Shown here: positions 24,558 through 32,081 of the stretch, one piece after another
How the letters are laid out: each line of letters starts with the position of its first letter
Numbering within the stretch: the first letter of the stretch is position 1
Assembly: GCF_934307085.1 (NCBI RefSeq)
Contig: NZ_CAKRCF010000036.1
Coordinates: forward strand, 1 to 32,081
Origin: an uncultured Anaerobutyricum sp.
GTDB taxonomy: Bacteria; Bacillota; Clostridia; Lachnospirales; Lachnospiraceae
Direction of reading: 5' to 3'
DNA length: 32,081 bases
Program-made: the position numbers and the translations under genes
Notes under the pieces: generated by a model
What the model was told of the DNA's origin: nothing
Seen by the model: the letters and a program-made list of their open reading frames with translations, nothing else
The model's database searches: none

Positions 24558-24598
24558 GAAGCCCGGCAGCTAGATATAGTTGTCGGGCTTCTGCTTTT
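24558..24598 (+). terminator. Terminator of the sortase-pilin operon
   Basis: A 15-bp stem with two wobble pairs (24558-24572 with 24577-24591) and loop GATA, then TGCTTTT. AACAGACG stands at its base. The same stem sequence, in split form, recurs at 30014-30143. Confidence 0.88.
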
Positions 24599-24725
24599 GG
24601 TAGTATTTAATTGAGTTGAAAAGTATTTGCCTTACCATATTTCAAGTATATTTGAATGACTATTCTATTTGAGGGTATTTGTTTATCTTAATGAGTTGAA
24701 TCAGAACAAATATTTGGATTTGGTA

Positions 24726-24754
24726 TGTACATTTGTTCGTATATTTGATATAAT
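24726..24754 (+). promoter_or_regulatory. uvrB promoter with LexA-like box
   Basis: TGTACA (24726-24731), a 17-base spacer and TATAAT (24749-24754). The stretch TGTACATTTGTTCG (24726-24739) fits the LexA consensus at 12 of 14 positions and overlaps the -35 and spacer. uvrB is an SOS gene in many bacteria, which supports the call. Confidence 0.6.
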
Positions 24755-24790
24755 CGGAAACATACTACGATAAGAGGGAGGATTTGCTTC

Positions 24791-26785
24791 ATGGACCATT
24801 TCGAATTAGTGTCGGACTTCGCGCCGACTGGAGACCAGCCACAAGCGATTGAGGAGCTGGTGAAGGGATTTAAAGAAGGGAATCAGTTTGAGACTTTGCT
24901 TGGAGTTACTGGTTCCGGTAAGACATTTACAATGGCGAATGTCATTGCACAGTTGAATAAGCCGACGCTGATTCTGGCACATAATAAGACTCTGGCAGCG
25001 CAGCTTTACAGTGAGTTTAAGGCATTTTTTCCACATAATGCGGTAGAATATTTTGTGTCTTATTATGATTATTATCAGCCGGAAGCATATGTTCCCTCTA
25101 CGGATACTTATATAGAGAAGGATTCTTCAATTAATGATGAGATAGATAAGCTGCGCCACAGTGCTACAGCAGCGTTAATTGAGCGGAAAGATGTTATTGT
25201 TGTGTCATCGGTTTCGTGTATTTATGGTATTGGTAGTAAGAATGATTATGCGAAGATGATGATTTCTCTGCGTCCGGGAATGGAGATTGACAGAGATGAG
25301 GTTGTCCGTCGTTTGATTGATATTCAGTATGTGCGTAATGAACTTGATTTTAAGCGAGGAAGTTTTCGGGTACGTGGGGATGTACTGGAGGTTGTGCCGG
25401 TTTCTTCTTTTGAAGATGCAATTCATATCGAGTTTTTTGGCGATGAGATTGATCGGATTATGCAGGTCGATGTGCTGACAGGAGAGATTAAAGCAAGCCT
25501 TAACTTTGCAGCTATTTTCCCGGCTTCGCATTATGTTGTACCGCAGGAGCAGATTGAGCGTGCGGTGAAGACGATTAAGGAAGAACTTGACGAGAGAGTG
25601 GAATATTTCAAGGAGAATGACCAGCTTTTAGAAGCACAGAGAATTTCAGAAAGAACGAATTTTGATATAGAGATGTTGAAAGAGACAGGATTTTGTTCTG
25701 GAATTGAGAATTATTCGAGACATCTGACGGGATTAGAGCCGGGAAAGGCTCCATATACGCTGATTGATTTCTTCGGGGATGATTTTCTTATGATTGTCGA
25801 TGAATCACATATTACGATTCCGCAGGTGCGTGGAATGTATGCAGGAGACCGTTCAAGAAAGCAGACATTAGTTGATTTTGGATTCCGGCTGCCTTCTGCT
25901 TTAGACAACCGTCCACTTAATTTTGAGGAATTTGAAGAACGAATCGACCAGATGCTCTTTGTATCTGCAACTCCGAATGTCTATGAGGGAGAGCATGAGA
26001 TGCTTCGGGCAGAGCAGATTATTCGTCCGACAGGGCTTCTTGATCCCCCGATTGATGTCCGTCCGGTAAAAGGACAGATTGATGATTTGATTAGCGAGAT
26101 TAATAAGGAAGTAGCAAAGAAAAATAAAGTTCTGGTAACTACGCTGACGAAGCGAATGGCAGAAGATTTGACAGCTTATATGAAAGAGTTGGATATCCGC
26201 GTGAAGTACCTGCATTCTGATATTGATACATTAGAAAGAATTGAAATAGTAAGAGATTTGCGAATGGGCGTGTTTGATATCCTTGTTGGAATTAACCTTT
26301 TAAGAGAAGGATTGGATATTCCAGAAGTTACCCTGATTGCTATTTTGGATGCAGATAAGGAAGGATTTTTACGTTCAGAAACTTCTCTTGTACAGACAAT
26401 CGGACGTGCTGCGAGAAATGCAGAAGGTCACGTTATCATGTACGGAGATACGATTACAGATTCCATGCGTGCTGCTATCACAGAGACAAAGCGGCGTCGT
26501 GAGATTCAGATGCTATATAATGAAGAACATGGCATTATACCAAAGACGATTCAGAAAGCGATTCGTGATGTCATTTCCATTACGAATGAGGAAGTATCGG
26601 AAAAGAGTCGGGGTTCCCTAAAGAAAGATATGGAATCTATGAATCGTAAAGAACTTACGGAAATGATAGCTAAATTAACGAAGAAGATGAATAAGGCAGC
26701 GGCAGAACTGAATTTTGAAGAGGCGGCAGAGTTAAGAGATGAATTGAAAAAATATAAAATTGCTTTAAGAGATTATGATGATTAG
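24791..26785 (+). CDS. uvrB: Excinuclease ABC subunit B
   Basis: A 664-residue DNA-damage verification subunit of nucleotide excision repair. Walker A is GVTGSGKT (38-45). The beta-hairpin region that probes the helix is [21 protein letters not shown] in pieces around 92-112. Helicase motifs V and VI ([26 protein letters not shown]) are present, and a UvrC-binding UVR motif ends the protein ([17 protein letters not shown]). Length is normal. uvrA follows 206 bases later, with its own likely promoter. Confidence 0.97.
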   Translation: MDHFELVSDFAPTGDQPQAIEELVKGFKEGNQFETLLGVTGSGKTFTMANVIAQLNKPTLILAHNKTLAAQLYSEFKAFFPHNAVEYFVSYYDYYQPEAYVPSTDTYIEKDSSINDEIDKLRHSATAALIERKDVIVVSSVSCIYGIGSKNDYAKMMISLRPGMEIDRDEVVRRLIDIQYVRNELDFKRGSFRVRGDVLEVVPVSSFEDAIHIEFFGDEIDRIMQVDVLTGEIKASLNFAAIFPASHYVVPQEQIERAVKTIKEELDERVEYFKENDQLLEAQRISERTNFDIEMLKETGFCSGIENYSRHLTGLEPGKAPYTLIDFFGDDFLMIVDESHITIPQVRGMYAGDRSRKQTLVDFGFRLPSALDNRPLNFEEFEERIDQMLFVSATPNVYEGEHEMLRAEQIIRPTGLLDPPIDVRPVKGQIDDLISEINKEVAKKNKVLVTTLTKRMAEDLTAYMKELDIRVKYLHSDIDTLERIEIVRDLRMGVFDILVGINLLREGLDIPEVTLIAILDADKEGFLRSETSLVQTIGRAARNAEGHVIMYGDTITDSMRAAITETKRRREIQMLYNEEHGIIPKTIQKAIRDVISITNEEVSEKSRGSLKKDMESMNRKELTEMIAKLTKKMNKAAAELNFEEAAELRDELKKYKIALRDYDD

Positions 26786-26802
26786 AACGAGATAAATTTT
26801 TA

Positions 26803-26827
26803 CAGTATTTTTCAAATACGTTTTAGG
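26803..26827. repeat. Short palindromic repeat, copy D (decayed by C-to-T changes)
   Basis: CAGTATTTTTCAAATACG and the following seven bases match copy C at 20 of 25 positions; four of the differences are C-to-T and destroy the pairing. It lies 17 bases after the uvrB stop. Confidence 0.6.
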
Positions 26828-26830
26828 AAG

Positions 26831-26949
26831 AATTTTTGACAGTATAGTATGAAAAAAATATATATATACTGAAATGTTGCCATAAAATGTTGGTGCCAAT
26901 AAAAAGAAAATTTCAGCGATACATATTTCATACTATACTGCTAAAAATT
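26831..26949. repeat. Inverted-repeat element upstream of uvrA, containing a promoter
   Basis: The 24-base arms 26831-26854 and 26926-26949 are complementary except at two positions, with further pairing inside (CTGAAAT with ATTTCAG). The left arm contains TTGACA (26836-26841), followed after 17 bases by TATATA (26859-26864), a likely uvrA promoter. The element therefore combines a palindrome and promoter. Confidence 0.7.
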
Positions 26950-26991
26950 TTGTTTTGGAAAATAAAATACATGAAGAAAGGACATAGCATA

Positions 26992-29832
26992 ATGAGCGAA
27001 AAGAAAGAATACATTCGTATTCGAGGGGCGCGTGAGCATAATCTTAAAAATATTGACATAGATATACCAAGAAATGAATTTGTAGTGCTGACAGGACTTT
27101 CAGGTTCGGGTAAGTCCTCACTGGCATTTGATACGATTTATGCGGAAGGACAGAGACGGTATATGGAGTCTCTGTCTTCTTATGCAAGACAGTTTCTGGG
27201 GCAGATGGAGAAGCCGGATGTAGACGATATTCAGGGGCTTTCCCCTGCAATTTCCATTGACCAGAAGTCCACGAACCGCAATCCTCGTTCTACAGTTGGT
27301 ACAGTAACAGAAATCTATGATTATCTTCGACTTCTCTATGCAAGAGTTGGTATTCCTCACTGTCCAAAGTGTGGAAAGGTAATTTCTAAGCAGACAGTAG
27401 ACCAGATTGTAGATATTTTAATGAAACTTTCAGAACGGACGAAGATTCAGCTTCTTGCACCGATTGTAAGGGGAAGAAAGGGCGAACATGTAAAGATTTT
27501 AAAAGATGCAAAAAAGAGCGGCTATGTGCGTGTTCGCATTGATGGGAACCTGTATGATCTTGCGGAAGAGATTAAACTAGAAAAGAATAAAAAGCACAAT
27601 ATTGAGATTATTGTAGACCGTCTGATGATAAAGGAAGGAATCGAAAACCGTTTGACGGATTCGATTGAGACTGTAATGAAGCTTACAGGAGGTCTTTTAT
27701 TGGTAGATGTTGTTGGTGGGGAACCAATGAATTTCAGTCAGAGTTTTTCCTGCCCAGACTGTGGTATCAGCATTGATGAGATTGAGCCGCGAAGCTTTTC
27801 CTTCAATAATCCGTTTGGTGCATGCCCAGTCTGCCATGGACTTGGATTTAAGATGGAGTTTGATATTGATTTGATGATTCCTGATAAAAAGATGAGTATT
27901 GCCGATGGGGCAATTACCGTAATGGGATGGCAGTCATGCACTGACCCGAAAAGTTATACGAGAGCGATTCTTGATGCACTGGCAAAAGAGTATAACTTTG
28001 ATTTAAGTACGCCATTTTGTGATTTGAGTCCAGAAGTACAGGACATTATTATTCATGGAACAAATGGACATGAGGTAAAAGTATATTATAAAGGAAAGCG
28101 TGGGGAAGGAGTTTATGATGTTGCTTTTGAAGGTCTGATTCGCAATGTACAGCGTCGTTATAGAGAGAATCATTCTGAGCGTCAGAGAGCAGAATATGAG
28201 AACTTTATGACAGTGACTCCATGTGATAGCTGTCATGGTCAGCGATTAAAGCCAGAATCTCTGGCAGTAACGGTAGGTCAGTACAATATTTCTGAATTAA
28301 CCCGCCTTTCTGTAAAGCGATTGATTTCTTATTTTAATGAGATTGAGCTTACAGAGAGACAGCAGCTTATCGGTAAACAGGTATTAAGAGAAATCCGTGG
28401 ACGAATTGGCTTTTTAAATGATGTCGGTCTTGATTATTTAAGCCTCTCCCAGCCAACAGGAACCCTTTCAGGTGGTGAAGCACAGCGAATCCGTCTGGCA
28501 ACACAGATTGGTTCTGGTCTTGTCGGCGTGGCATACATTTTGGATGAGCCAAGTATCGGATTACACCAAAGAGATAATGATAAACTTATTTCTGCATTAA
28601 AGCGCCTGCGAGATTTGGGAAATTCACTCATTGTTGTTGAACATGATGAAGATACAATGCGGGCAGCAGACTGCATTGTAGATATTGGACCGATGGCAGG
28701 CGAGAATGGTGGAGAAGTTGTTGCTGTAGGAACAGCAGAGGAACTAATGGCGAATCCGAATTCTATCACAGGAGCATATCTGAGCGGGAAAATGAAGATT
28801 TCTGTTCCGGAAGTTCGCAGAGAACCACAGGGATACCTGACAGTAAAAGGAGCCGCAGAAAATAATTTGAAAAATATTGATGTGAAGTTCCCAATTGGTG
28901 TATTTACCTGTGTAACAGGAGTTTCCGGTTCAGGGAAAAGTTCTCTCGTCAATGAGATTCTTTATAAGAAGCTTGCCTGCGTATTAAATCGCGCAAGAAT
29001 TAAACCAGGAAAGCATAAGGATATTGAGGGCACAGAGCAGTTGGATAAAATAATCAACATTGACCAGTCACCGATTGGACGCACTCCTCGTTCTAATCCA
29101 GCTACTTACACCGGTGTATTTGATCATATCCGTGAGCTGTTTGCTATGACCAAAGATGCCAAGGCAAGAGGATATGACAAAGGACGTTTCAGCTTTAATA
29201 AAAAAGGGGGCCGCTGTGAAGCCTGTGCCGGCGATGGTATTTTAAAGATAGAAATGCAGTTTCTTCCAGATGTATACGTACCATGCGAAGTTTGCCATGG
29301 AAAGCGTTACAACAGAGAAACATTGGAAGTAAAATATAAAGGTAAGAACATATTCGAAGTATTGGATATGAATGTCGATGAAGCCTGCGAATTCTTTGAA
29401 AGCGTACCATCTATCCGAAGAAAAATAGAGACACTTCGAGATGTAGGACTTTCCTATATCAAGTTAGGACAGCCATCTACAACCCTTTCTGGTGGAGAAG
29501 CACAGAGAGTAAAACTTGCAACGGAATTAAGCCGTCAGAGTACCGGAAAGACAATTTATGTTTTAGACGAGCCAACAACTGGACTTCACTTTGCAGATGT
29601 TCATAAATTGGTTGACATTTTGCAGCGCTTAACCGAAGGAGGCAATACAGTTGTAGTTATTGAGCATAACCTTGAGGTTATTAAAACAGCTGATTATATT
29701 ATTGATATGGGACCGGAAGGCGGTGAAGGCGGCGGAACGATGGTGACTTGTGGAACTCCAGAAGAAGTTGCTGAGGTGGAAGAATCTTATACCGGGAAAT
29801 ATTTAAAACCTTATTTAGTTGAATTAAAGTAG
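26992..29832 (+). CDS. uvrA: Excinuclease ABC subunit A
   Basis: A 946-residue damage-sensing ATPase of nucleotide excision repair. It has two ABC modules: Walker [10 protein letters not shown] near residues 35-43 and GVSGSGKSS near 643-652, with ABC signatures [10 protein letters not shown] and [10 protein letters not shown]. Zinc modules are seen at CPKCG (124-128), CPDCG/CPVCHG (about 253-282) and [14 protein letters not shown] (about 742-770). The start is set at 26992 ([10 protein letters not shown]), where GAAAGGA is positioned; the frame is open 35 codons upstream, but that part lies within the inverted repeat and lacks a ribosome site. Confidence 0.97.
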   Translation: MSEKKEYIRIRGAREHNLKNIDIDIPRNEFVVLTGLSGSGKSSLAFDTIYAEGQRRYMESLSSYARQFLGQMEKPDVDDIQGLSPAISIDQKSTNRNPRSTVGTVTEIYDYLRLLYARVGIPHCPKCGKVISKQTVDQIVDILMKLSERTKIQLLAPIVRGRKGEHVKILKDAKKSGYVRVRIDGNLYDLAEEIKLEKNKKHNIEIIVDRLMIKEGIENRLTDSIETVMKLTGGLLLVDVVGGEPMNFSQSFSCPDCGISIDEIEPRSFSFNNPFGACPVCHGLGFKMEFDIDLMIPDKKMSIADGAITVMGWQSCTDPKSYTRAILDALAKEYNFDLSTPFCDLSPEVQDIIIHGTNGHEVKVYYKGKRGEGVYDVAFEGLIRNVQRRYRENHSERQRAEYENFMTVTPCDSCHGQRLKPESLAVTVGQYNISELTRLSVKRLISYFNEIELTERQQLIGKQVLREIRGRIGFLNDVGLDYLSLSQPTGTLSGGEAQRIRLATQIGSGLVGVAYILDEPSIGLHQRDNDKLISALKRLRDLGNSLIVVEHDEDTMRAADCIVDIGPMAGENGGEVVAVGTAEELMANPNSITGAYLSGKMKISVPEVRREPQGYLTVKGAAENNLKNIDVKFPIGVFTCVTGVSGSGKSSLVNEILYKKLACVLNRARIKPGKHKDIEGTEQLDKIINIDQSPIGRTPRSNPATYTGVFDHIRELFAMTKDAKARGYDKGRFSFNKKGGRCEACAGDGILKIEMQFLPDVYVPCEVCHGKRYNRETLEVKYKGKNIFEVLDMNVDEACEFFESVPSIRRKIETLRDVGLSYIKLGQPSTTLSGGEAQRVKLATELSRQSTGKTIYVLDEPTTGLHFADVHKLVDILQRLTEGGNTVVVIEHNLEVIKTADYIIDMGPEGGEGGGTMVTCGTPEEVAEVEESYTGKYLKPYLVELK

Positions 29833-30013
29833 TATGTTGAGAGATTTGGGGTTGAAATCGGAAGTTTTTGATTGTTCTTTGAAAGCAGATAAATGCTTAC
29901 AATAGCGATGTTAGCAGAGTAATTTTACTATATTTTTCAGGCAAAAAGATAGTTTCCGTCTTTTTCACCAAATCCTCCCGTTATTATTTAATTCATTCTA
30001 AATCTAGCCAAAG

Positions 30014-30143
30014 AACAGAAGTCCGACAACTGTATATAGAGCTGATGTGATATTAGAGCAAGTAAAAATACCGGATGAGGTATTTTCTACGCAGGGAAAC
30101 TTTCACAAGAGGCTCTATATACAGCTGCCGGACTTCATCTGTT
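30014..30143. repeat. Structured inverted-repeat element after uvrA
   Basis: The arms 30014-30042 and 30112-30143 pair along about 29 bases with a two-base bulge. A perfect 8-bp hairpin AAAATACC/GGTATTTT (30065-30072 with 30079-30086) lies in the loop. The arm sequence is related to the terminator at 24551-24591. It is placed 182 bases after the uvrA stop. The stretch 29833-30013 holds nothing I recognise. Confidence 0.8.
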
Positions 30144-30167
30144 GTTGCTTAATGAATCAAATAGTAA

Positions 30168-30196
30168 TTGACGAATGAATTCGATACAGGTATTAT
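30168..30196 (+). promoter_or_regulatory. hflX promoter
   Basis: TTGACG (30168-30173), a 17-base spacer and TATTAT (30191-30196), about 88 bases before the start codon. Confidence 0.7.
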
Positions 30197-30283
30197 ACAA
30201 CTCAGGAGTTACTTACTGTAGCTTTTCTTTTTGTAGAAGAATTAATTGCATTTAAAAATTTACCATGTGAAAGGGGGATATCT

Positions 30284-31582
30284 TTGGAAGAAAGAACAAA
30301 AGCATTACTTGTCGGTGTGAATTTAAATAATGACCCGGAATTTGAGACAGCATTAAAAGAATTAGAGAGTCTGGCGGAAGCATGCAACATGGAAGTTGTT
30401 GGGGTGGAGACACAGAATGTAAGCCAGATTAATACAGGTGTATATGTAGGAACAGGTCGTGTGGAGGAGATTAAAGCCGTTGCTCATATGGTGGGAGCGG
30501 AAGTGATTATTTTTGATAATACGTTATCTCCAATGCAGCTTCGCAATTTAAAGGATATTATTGAGAGACCGGTATTTGACCGTACGCATTTAATCTTGCA
30601 GATTTTCTCATCAAGAGCAAGAACAAGAGAAGCACAGATTCAAGTAGAGACAGCCAGACTTCAGTATGAGCTGCCAAGACTTACCGGAATGGGAGAGGTT
30701 TTAAGCCGTCAGGGTGGTGGTAGCGGCGGTCTTTCTAATAAAGGCGCCGGAGAGAAAAAGTTAGAATTAGATAAGAGAAAGATTCGCCATAGAATTAGCG
30801 AATTAAAAAAGGAACTTCATGAAGTGGAGAAAAACAGGGAGACACAGAGAAAGCGTCGATTAGTACAGGGAATCCCACAGGTTGCCTTAGTAGGCTATAC
30901 CAACGCAGGAAAGTCTACATTGTTAAATGCTTTTATTGATAAGTATGAGGAAAATGAAGAGAAAAAAGAAGATAGAAAAGTCATGGCAAAAAATATGCTT
31001 TTTGCAACACTTGATACTACAGTTCGCAAAATCCATTTACCGGATAAAAGGGAATTTCTCCTTTCAGATACGGTAGGATTTATCAGTAAACTTCCTCATA
31101 ACCTTGTAGAAGCATTCCATTCCACATTAGAAGAAGTAAAATTCGCAAACCTCTTGTTAGAAGTTGTAGATTATTCCGATGAACATTATATGGAGCATAT
31201 GGAAGTCACTCGCCAGACATTAAAAGAACTTGGTGCAGATGAGATTCCATGTATCCATGTCTTTAATAAATGTGATATTGCCAGGGCAAATGGAAGAGAA
31301 GATGTTCCTGCAGAACTCCCTCATATTGGGAAAGACTGCATATACATGGCTGCTGGACAGAATATCGGTTTAGAAGAACTTGTGCAGCTCATTTCTAATC
31401 ATATTTATCAGGATTATGTAGAATGTACGATGCTTATTCCATATACAGAAGGGGCATTGGTGTCTTATTTTAACGAGAATGCAACAGTAAAAGAAATGGA
31501 ATATAAAGCAGAAGGAACGAAAATAACGATGAGTTGTCTTCTTAAAGACCTTAAAAAATATAAGGAATATGTAATCCTGTAG
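30284..31582 (+). CDS. hflX: Ribosome-associated GTPase HflX
   Basis: A 432-residue GTPase that splits stalled ribosomes under stress. The N-terminal HflX domain ends with the glycine-rich GGGSGGLSNKGAGEKKLE stretch and a coiled-coil helix (about 165-195). The G domain has GYTNAGKST (about 204-212), DTVGF (about 259) and NKCD (about 327). The start is a TTG codon, supported by AAGGGGG six bases upstream and no nearby ATG. It has its own promoter. The large inverted-repeat element copy 2 begins just after the stop. Confidence 0.95.
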   Translation: MEERTKALLVGVNLNNDPEFETALKELESLAEACNMEVVGVETQNVSQINTGVYVGTGRVEEIKAVAHMVGAEVIIFDNTLSPMQLRNLKDIIERPVFDRTHLILQIFSSRARTREAQIQVETARLQYELPRLTGMGEVLSRQGGGSGGLSNKGAGEKKLELDKRKIRHRISELKKELHEVEKNRETQRKRRLVQGIPQVALVGYTNAGKSTLLNAFIDKYEENEEKKEDRKVMAKNMLFATLDTTVRKIHLPDKREFLLSDTVGFISKLPHNLVEAFHSTLEEVKFANLLLEVVDYSDEHYMEHMEVTRQTLKELGADEIPCIHVFNKCDIARANGREDVPAELPHIGKDCIYMAAGQNIGLEELVQLISNHIYQDYVECTMLIPYTEGALVSYFNENATVKEMEYKAEGTKITMSCLLKDLKKYKEYVIL

Positions 31583-31593
31583 GTCAACTTCTG

Positions 31594-31870
31594 ATTTGTC
31601 GAGTTGGTAACAGACGCTGCTGCGGAGATATTTATGGTCGGATTGCAGCGATGACTTCGAAAAGAGGGATTATTCTAAGATTGCATTTTGTTCTGTTGTG
31701 CTAAACGTTCCATGTTGCCTGATAAAACAACCTCGCTCAAAAACGATCTCGCGAGGTTACAGTCAACACTCCACAGCACAAAGTCACAAAATGCAATCTT
31801 AGAATAATCCCTCTTTTTTAAATCTTCCTGAGAAATCCGATGAAGACCATCTACAGTAGCTGTTTCATTC
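31594..31870. repeat. Large nested inverted-repeat element, copy 2 (inner part reversed)
   Basis: The left edge (31594-31616) matches copy 1's left edge in the same orientation (ATTTGTCGAGTTGGTAAC then AGACG). The 29-base arms 31663-31691 and 31786-31814 are perfect complements around a 94-base core (31692-31785). That core is about 90% identical to the reverse complement of copy 1's core (9 differences). The right outer arm is diverged. Bases 31871-32020 show nothing I recognise. Confidence 0.88.
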
Positions 31871-32020
31871 ATATACATTATGAGAATTTTCATTTGGATT
31901 TACAAATTAAAAGTGGGGCGAGGAGGGGATTCGCCAGAAAGTTGTGAAAAAGCTATGGCTGTCAAAGTCCCAGTATATTCTCACTATTCTTAATTTTAAA
32001 AACGGGGACTAAGTTGCTAT

Positions 32021-32081
32021 CTAACGGTATATTTACCAAAGCCTTCTGTCTGAAATCCCAGGTCTTCCTCTCGATTTGCTA
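32021..32081 (-). CDS. C-terminal end of an unidentified minus-strand gene
   Basis: Read on the minus strand, the edge of the window encodes ANREEDLGFQTEGFGKYTVR and then a TAG stop (32023-32021). The composition looks like real protein, but 20 residues are too few to name a family. If real, it converges on hflX with the inverted-repeat element between them. Confidence 0.4.

Noticed and set aside
28434..28952. Minus-strand open frame of 172 codons inside uvrA
   Set aside because: It lies wholly within a clear uvrA reading frame covering ABC motifs; the composition (Ser/Pro rich) is that of an antisense shadow.
17611..31870. CRISPR array or insertion sequence
   Set aside because: No regularly spaced direct repeats and no transposase; the pairs are inverted repeats with a large internal core.
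31675..31893. Minus-strand 72-codon frame in element copy 2 as a gene
   Set aside because: No ribosome site before the ATG, and the shared part differs from copy 1 mostly by amino-acid changes; kept only as a finding.

Overview
The window looks like a chromosome segment of a low-GC anaerobic Clostridia member, most likely Lachnospiraceae. The supporting signs are a rubrerythrin with a leading rubredoxin domain, a PerR-type regulator, recD2 behind mreB, a CmpB-family membrane protein, a class C sortase/pilin pair, strong AGGAGG-type ribosome sites and TTGACA/TATAAT promoters. No phage or transposase gene is visible. The gene content is mostly core, and the unusual material lies in the intergenic DNA.

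Layout. 1-156 is the tail of an aquaglyceroporin. 416-1634 holds a zinc-ribbon membrane protein, divergent from a small membrane protein and an Rrf2 regulator. 1887-4302 holds a CmpB-family membrane protein, a PAP2-like protein and an orphan EutP-like GTPase. A tRNA-Thr (CGT) follows. 4822-6021 (minus) carries rubrerythrin and PerR, each behind a near-identical promoter with a PerR/Fur-like box at the start site, so PerR probably controls both. Acyl carrier protein stands alone at 6386. mreB-recD2 (plus) faces dut-comF (minus), and dut-comF has a candidate LexA-controlled promoter. A 0.7 kb gap holding six DnaA-box matches precedes rpmG-secE-nusG-rplK-rplA. That operon ends at a terminator, without rplJL. 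A secreted amidase and an LTA-synthase-like enzyme follow. htpG (minus, with a perfect CIRCE upstream) diverges from a siroheme sulfite/nitrite reductase. Then come a sortase-pilin pair, uvrB and uvrA (uvrB with a LexA-like box), hflX, and the last codons of a minus-strand gene.

Intergenic elements. Nearly every 3' end carries a palindrome, and several are far larger than a terminator. The most striking are two copies of a roughly 280-300 bp nested inverted repeat, after the LTA-synthase gene and after hflX. Their 94-bp cores are about 90% identical but lie in opposite orientation inside outer sequence of the same orientation, which suggests an invertible or flip-prone element. A second family (CTAGAGC...GCTCTAG) occurs four times in various states of decay. 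Hairpins after several genes share the stem base AACAGACG. Two copies of a small RNA motif precede rplK and rplA and look like L1 binding sites.

Limits. All promoter and operator calls are by eye. Protein names rest on recognised motifs and length, not on a database search.
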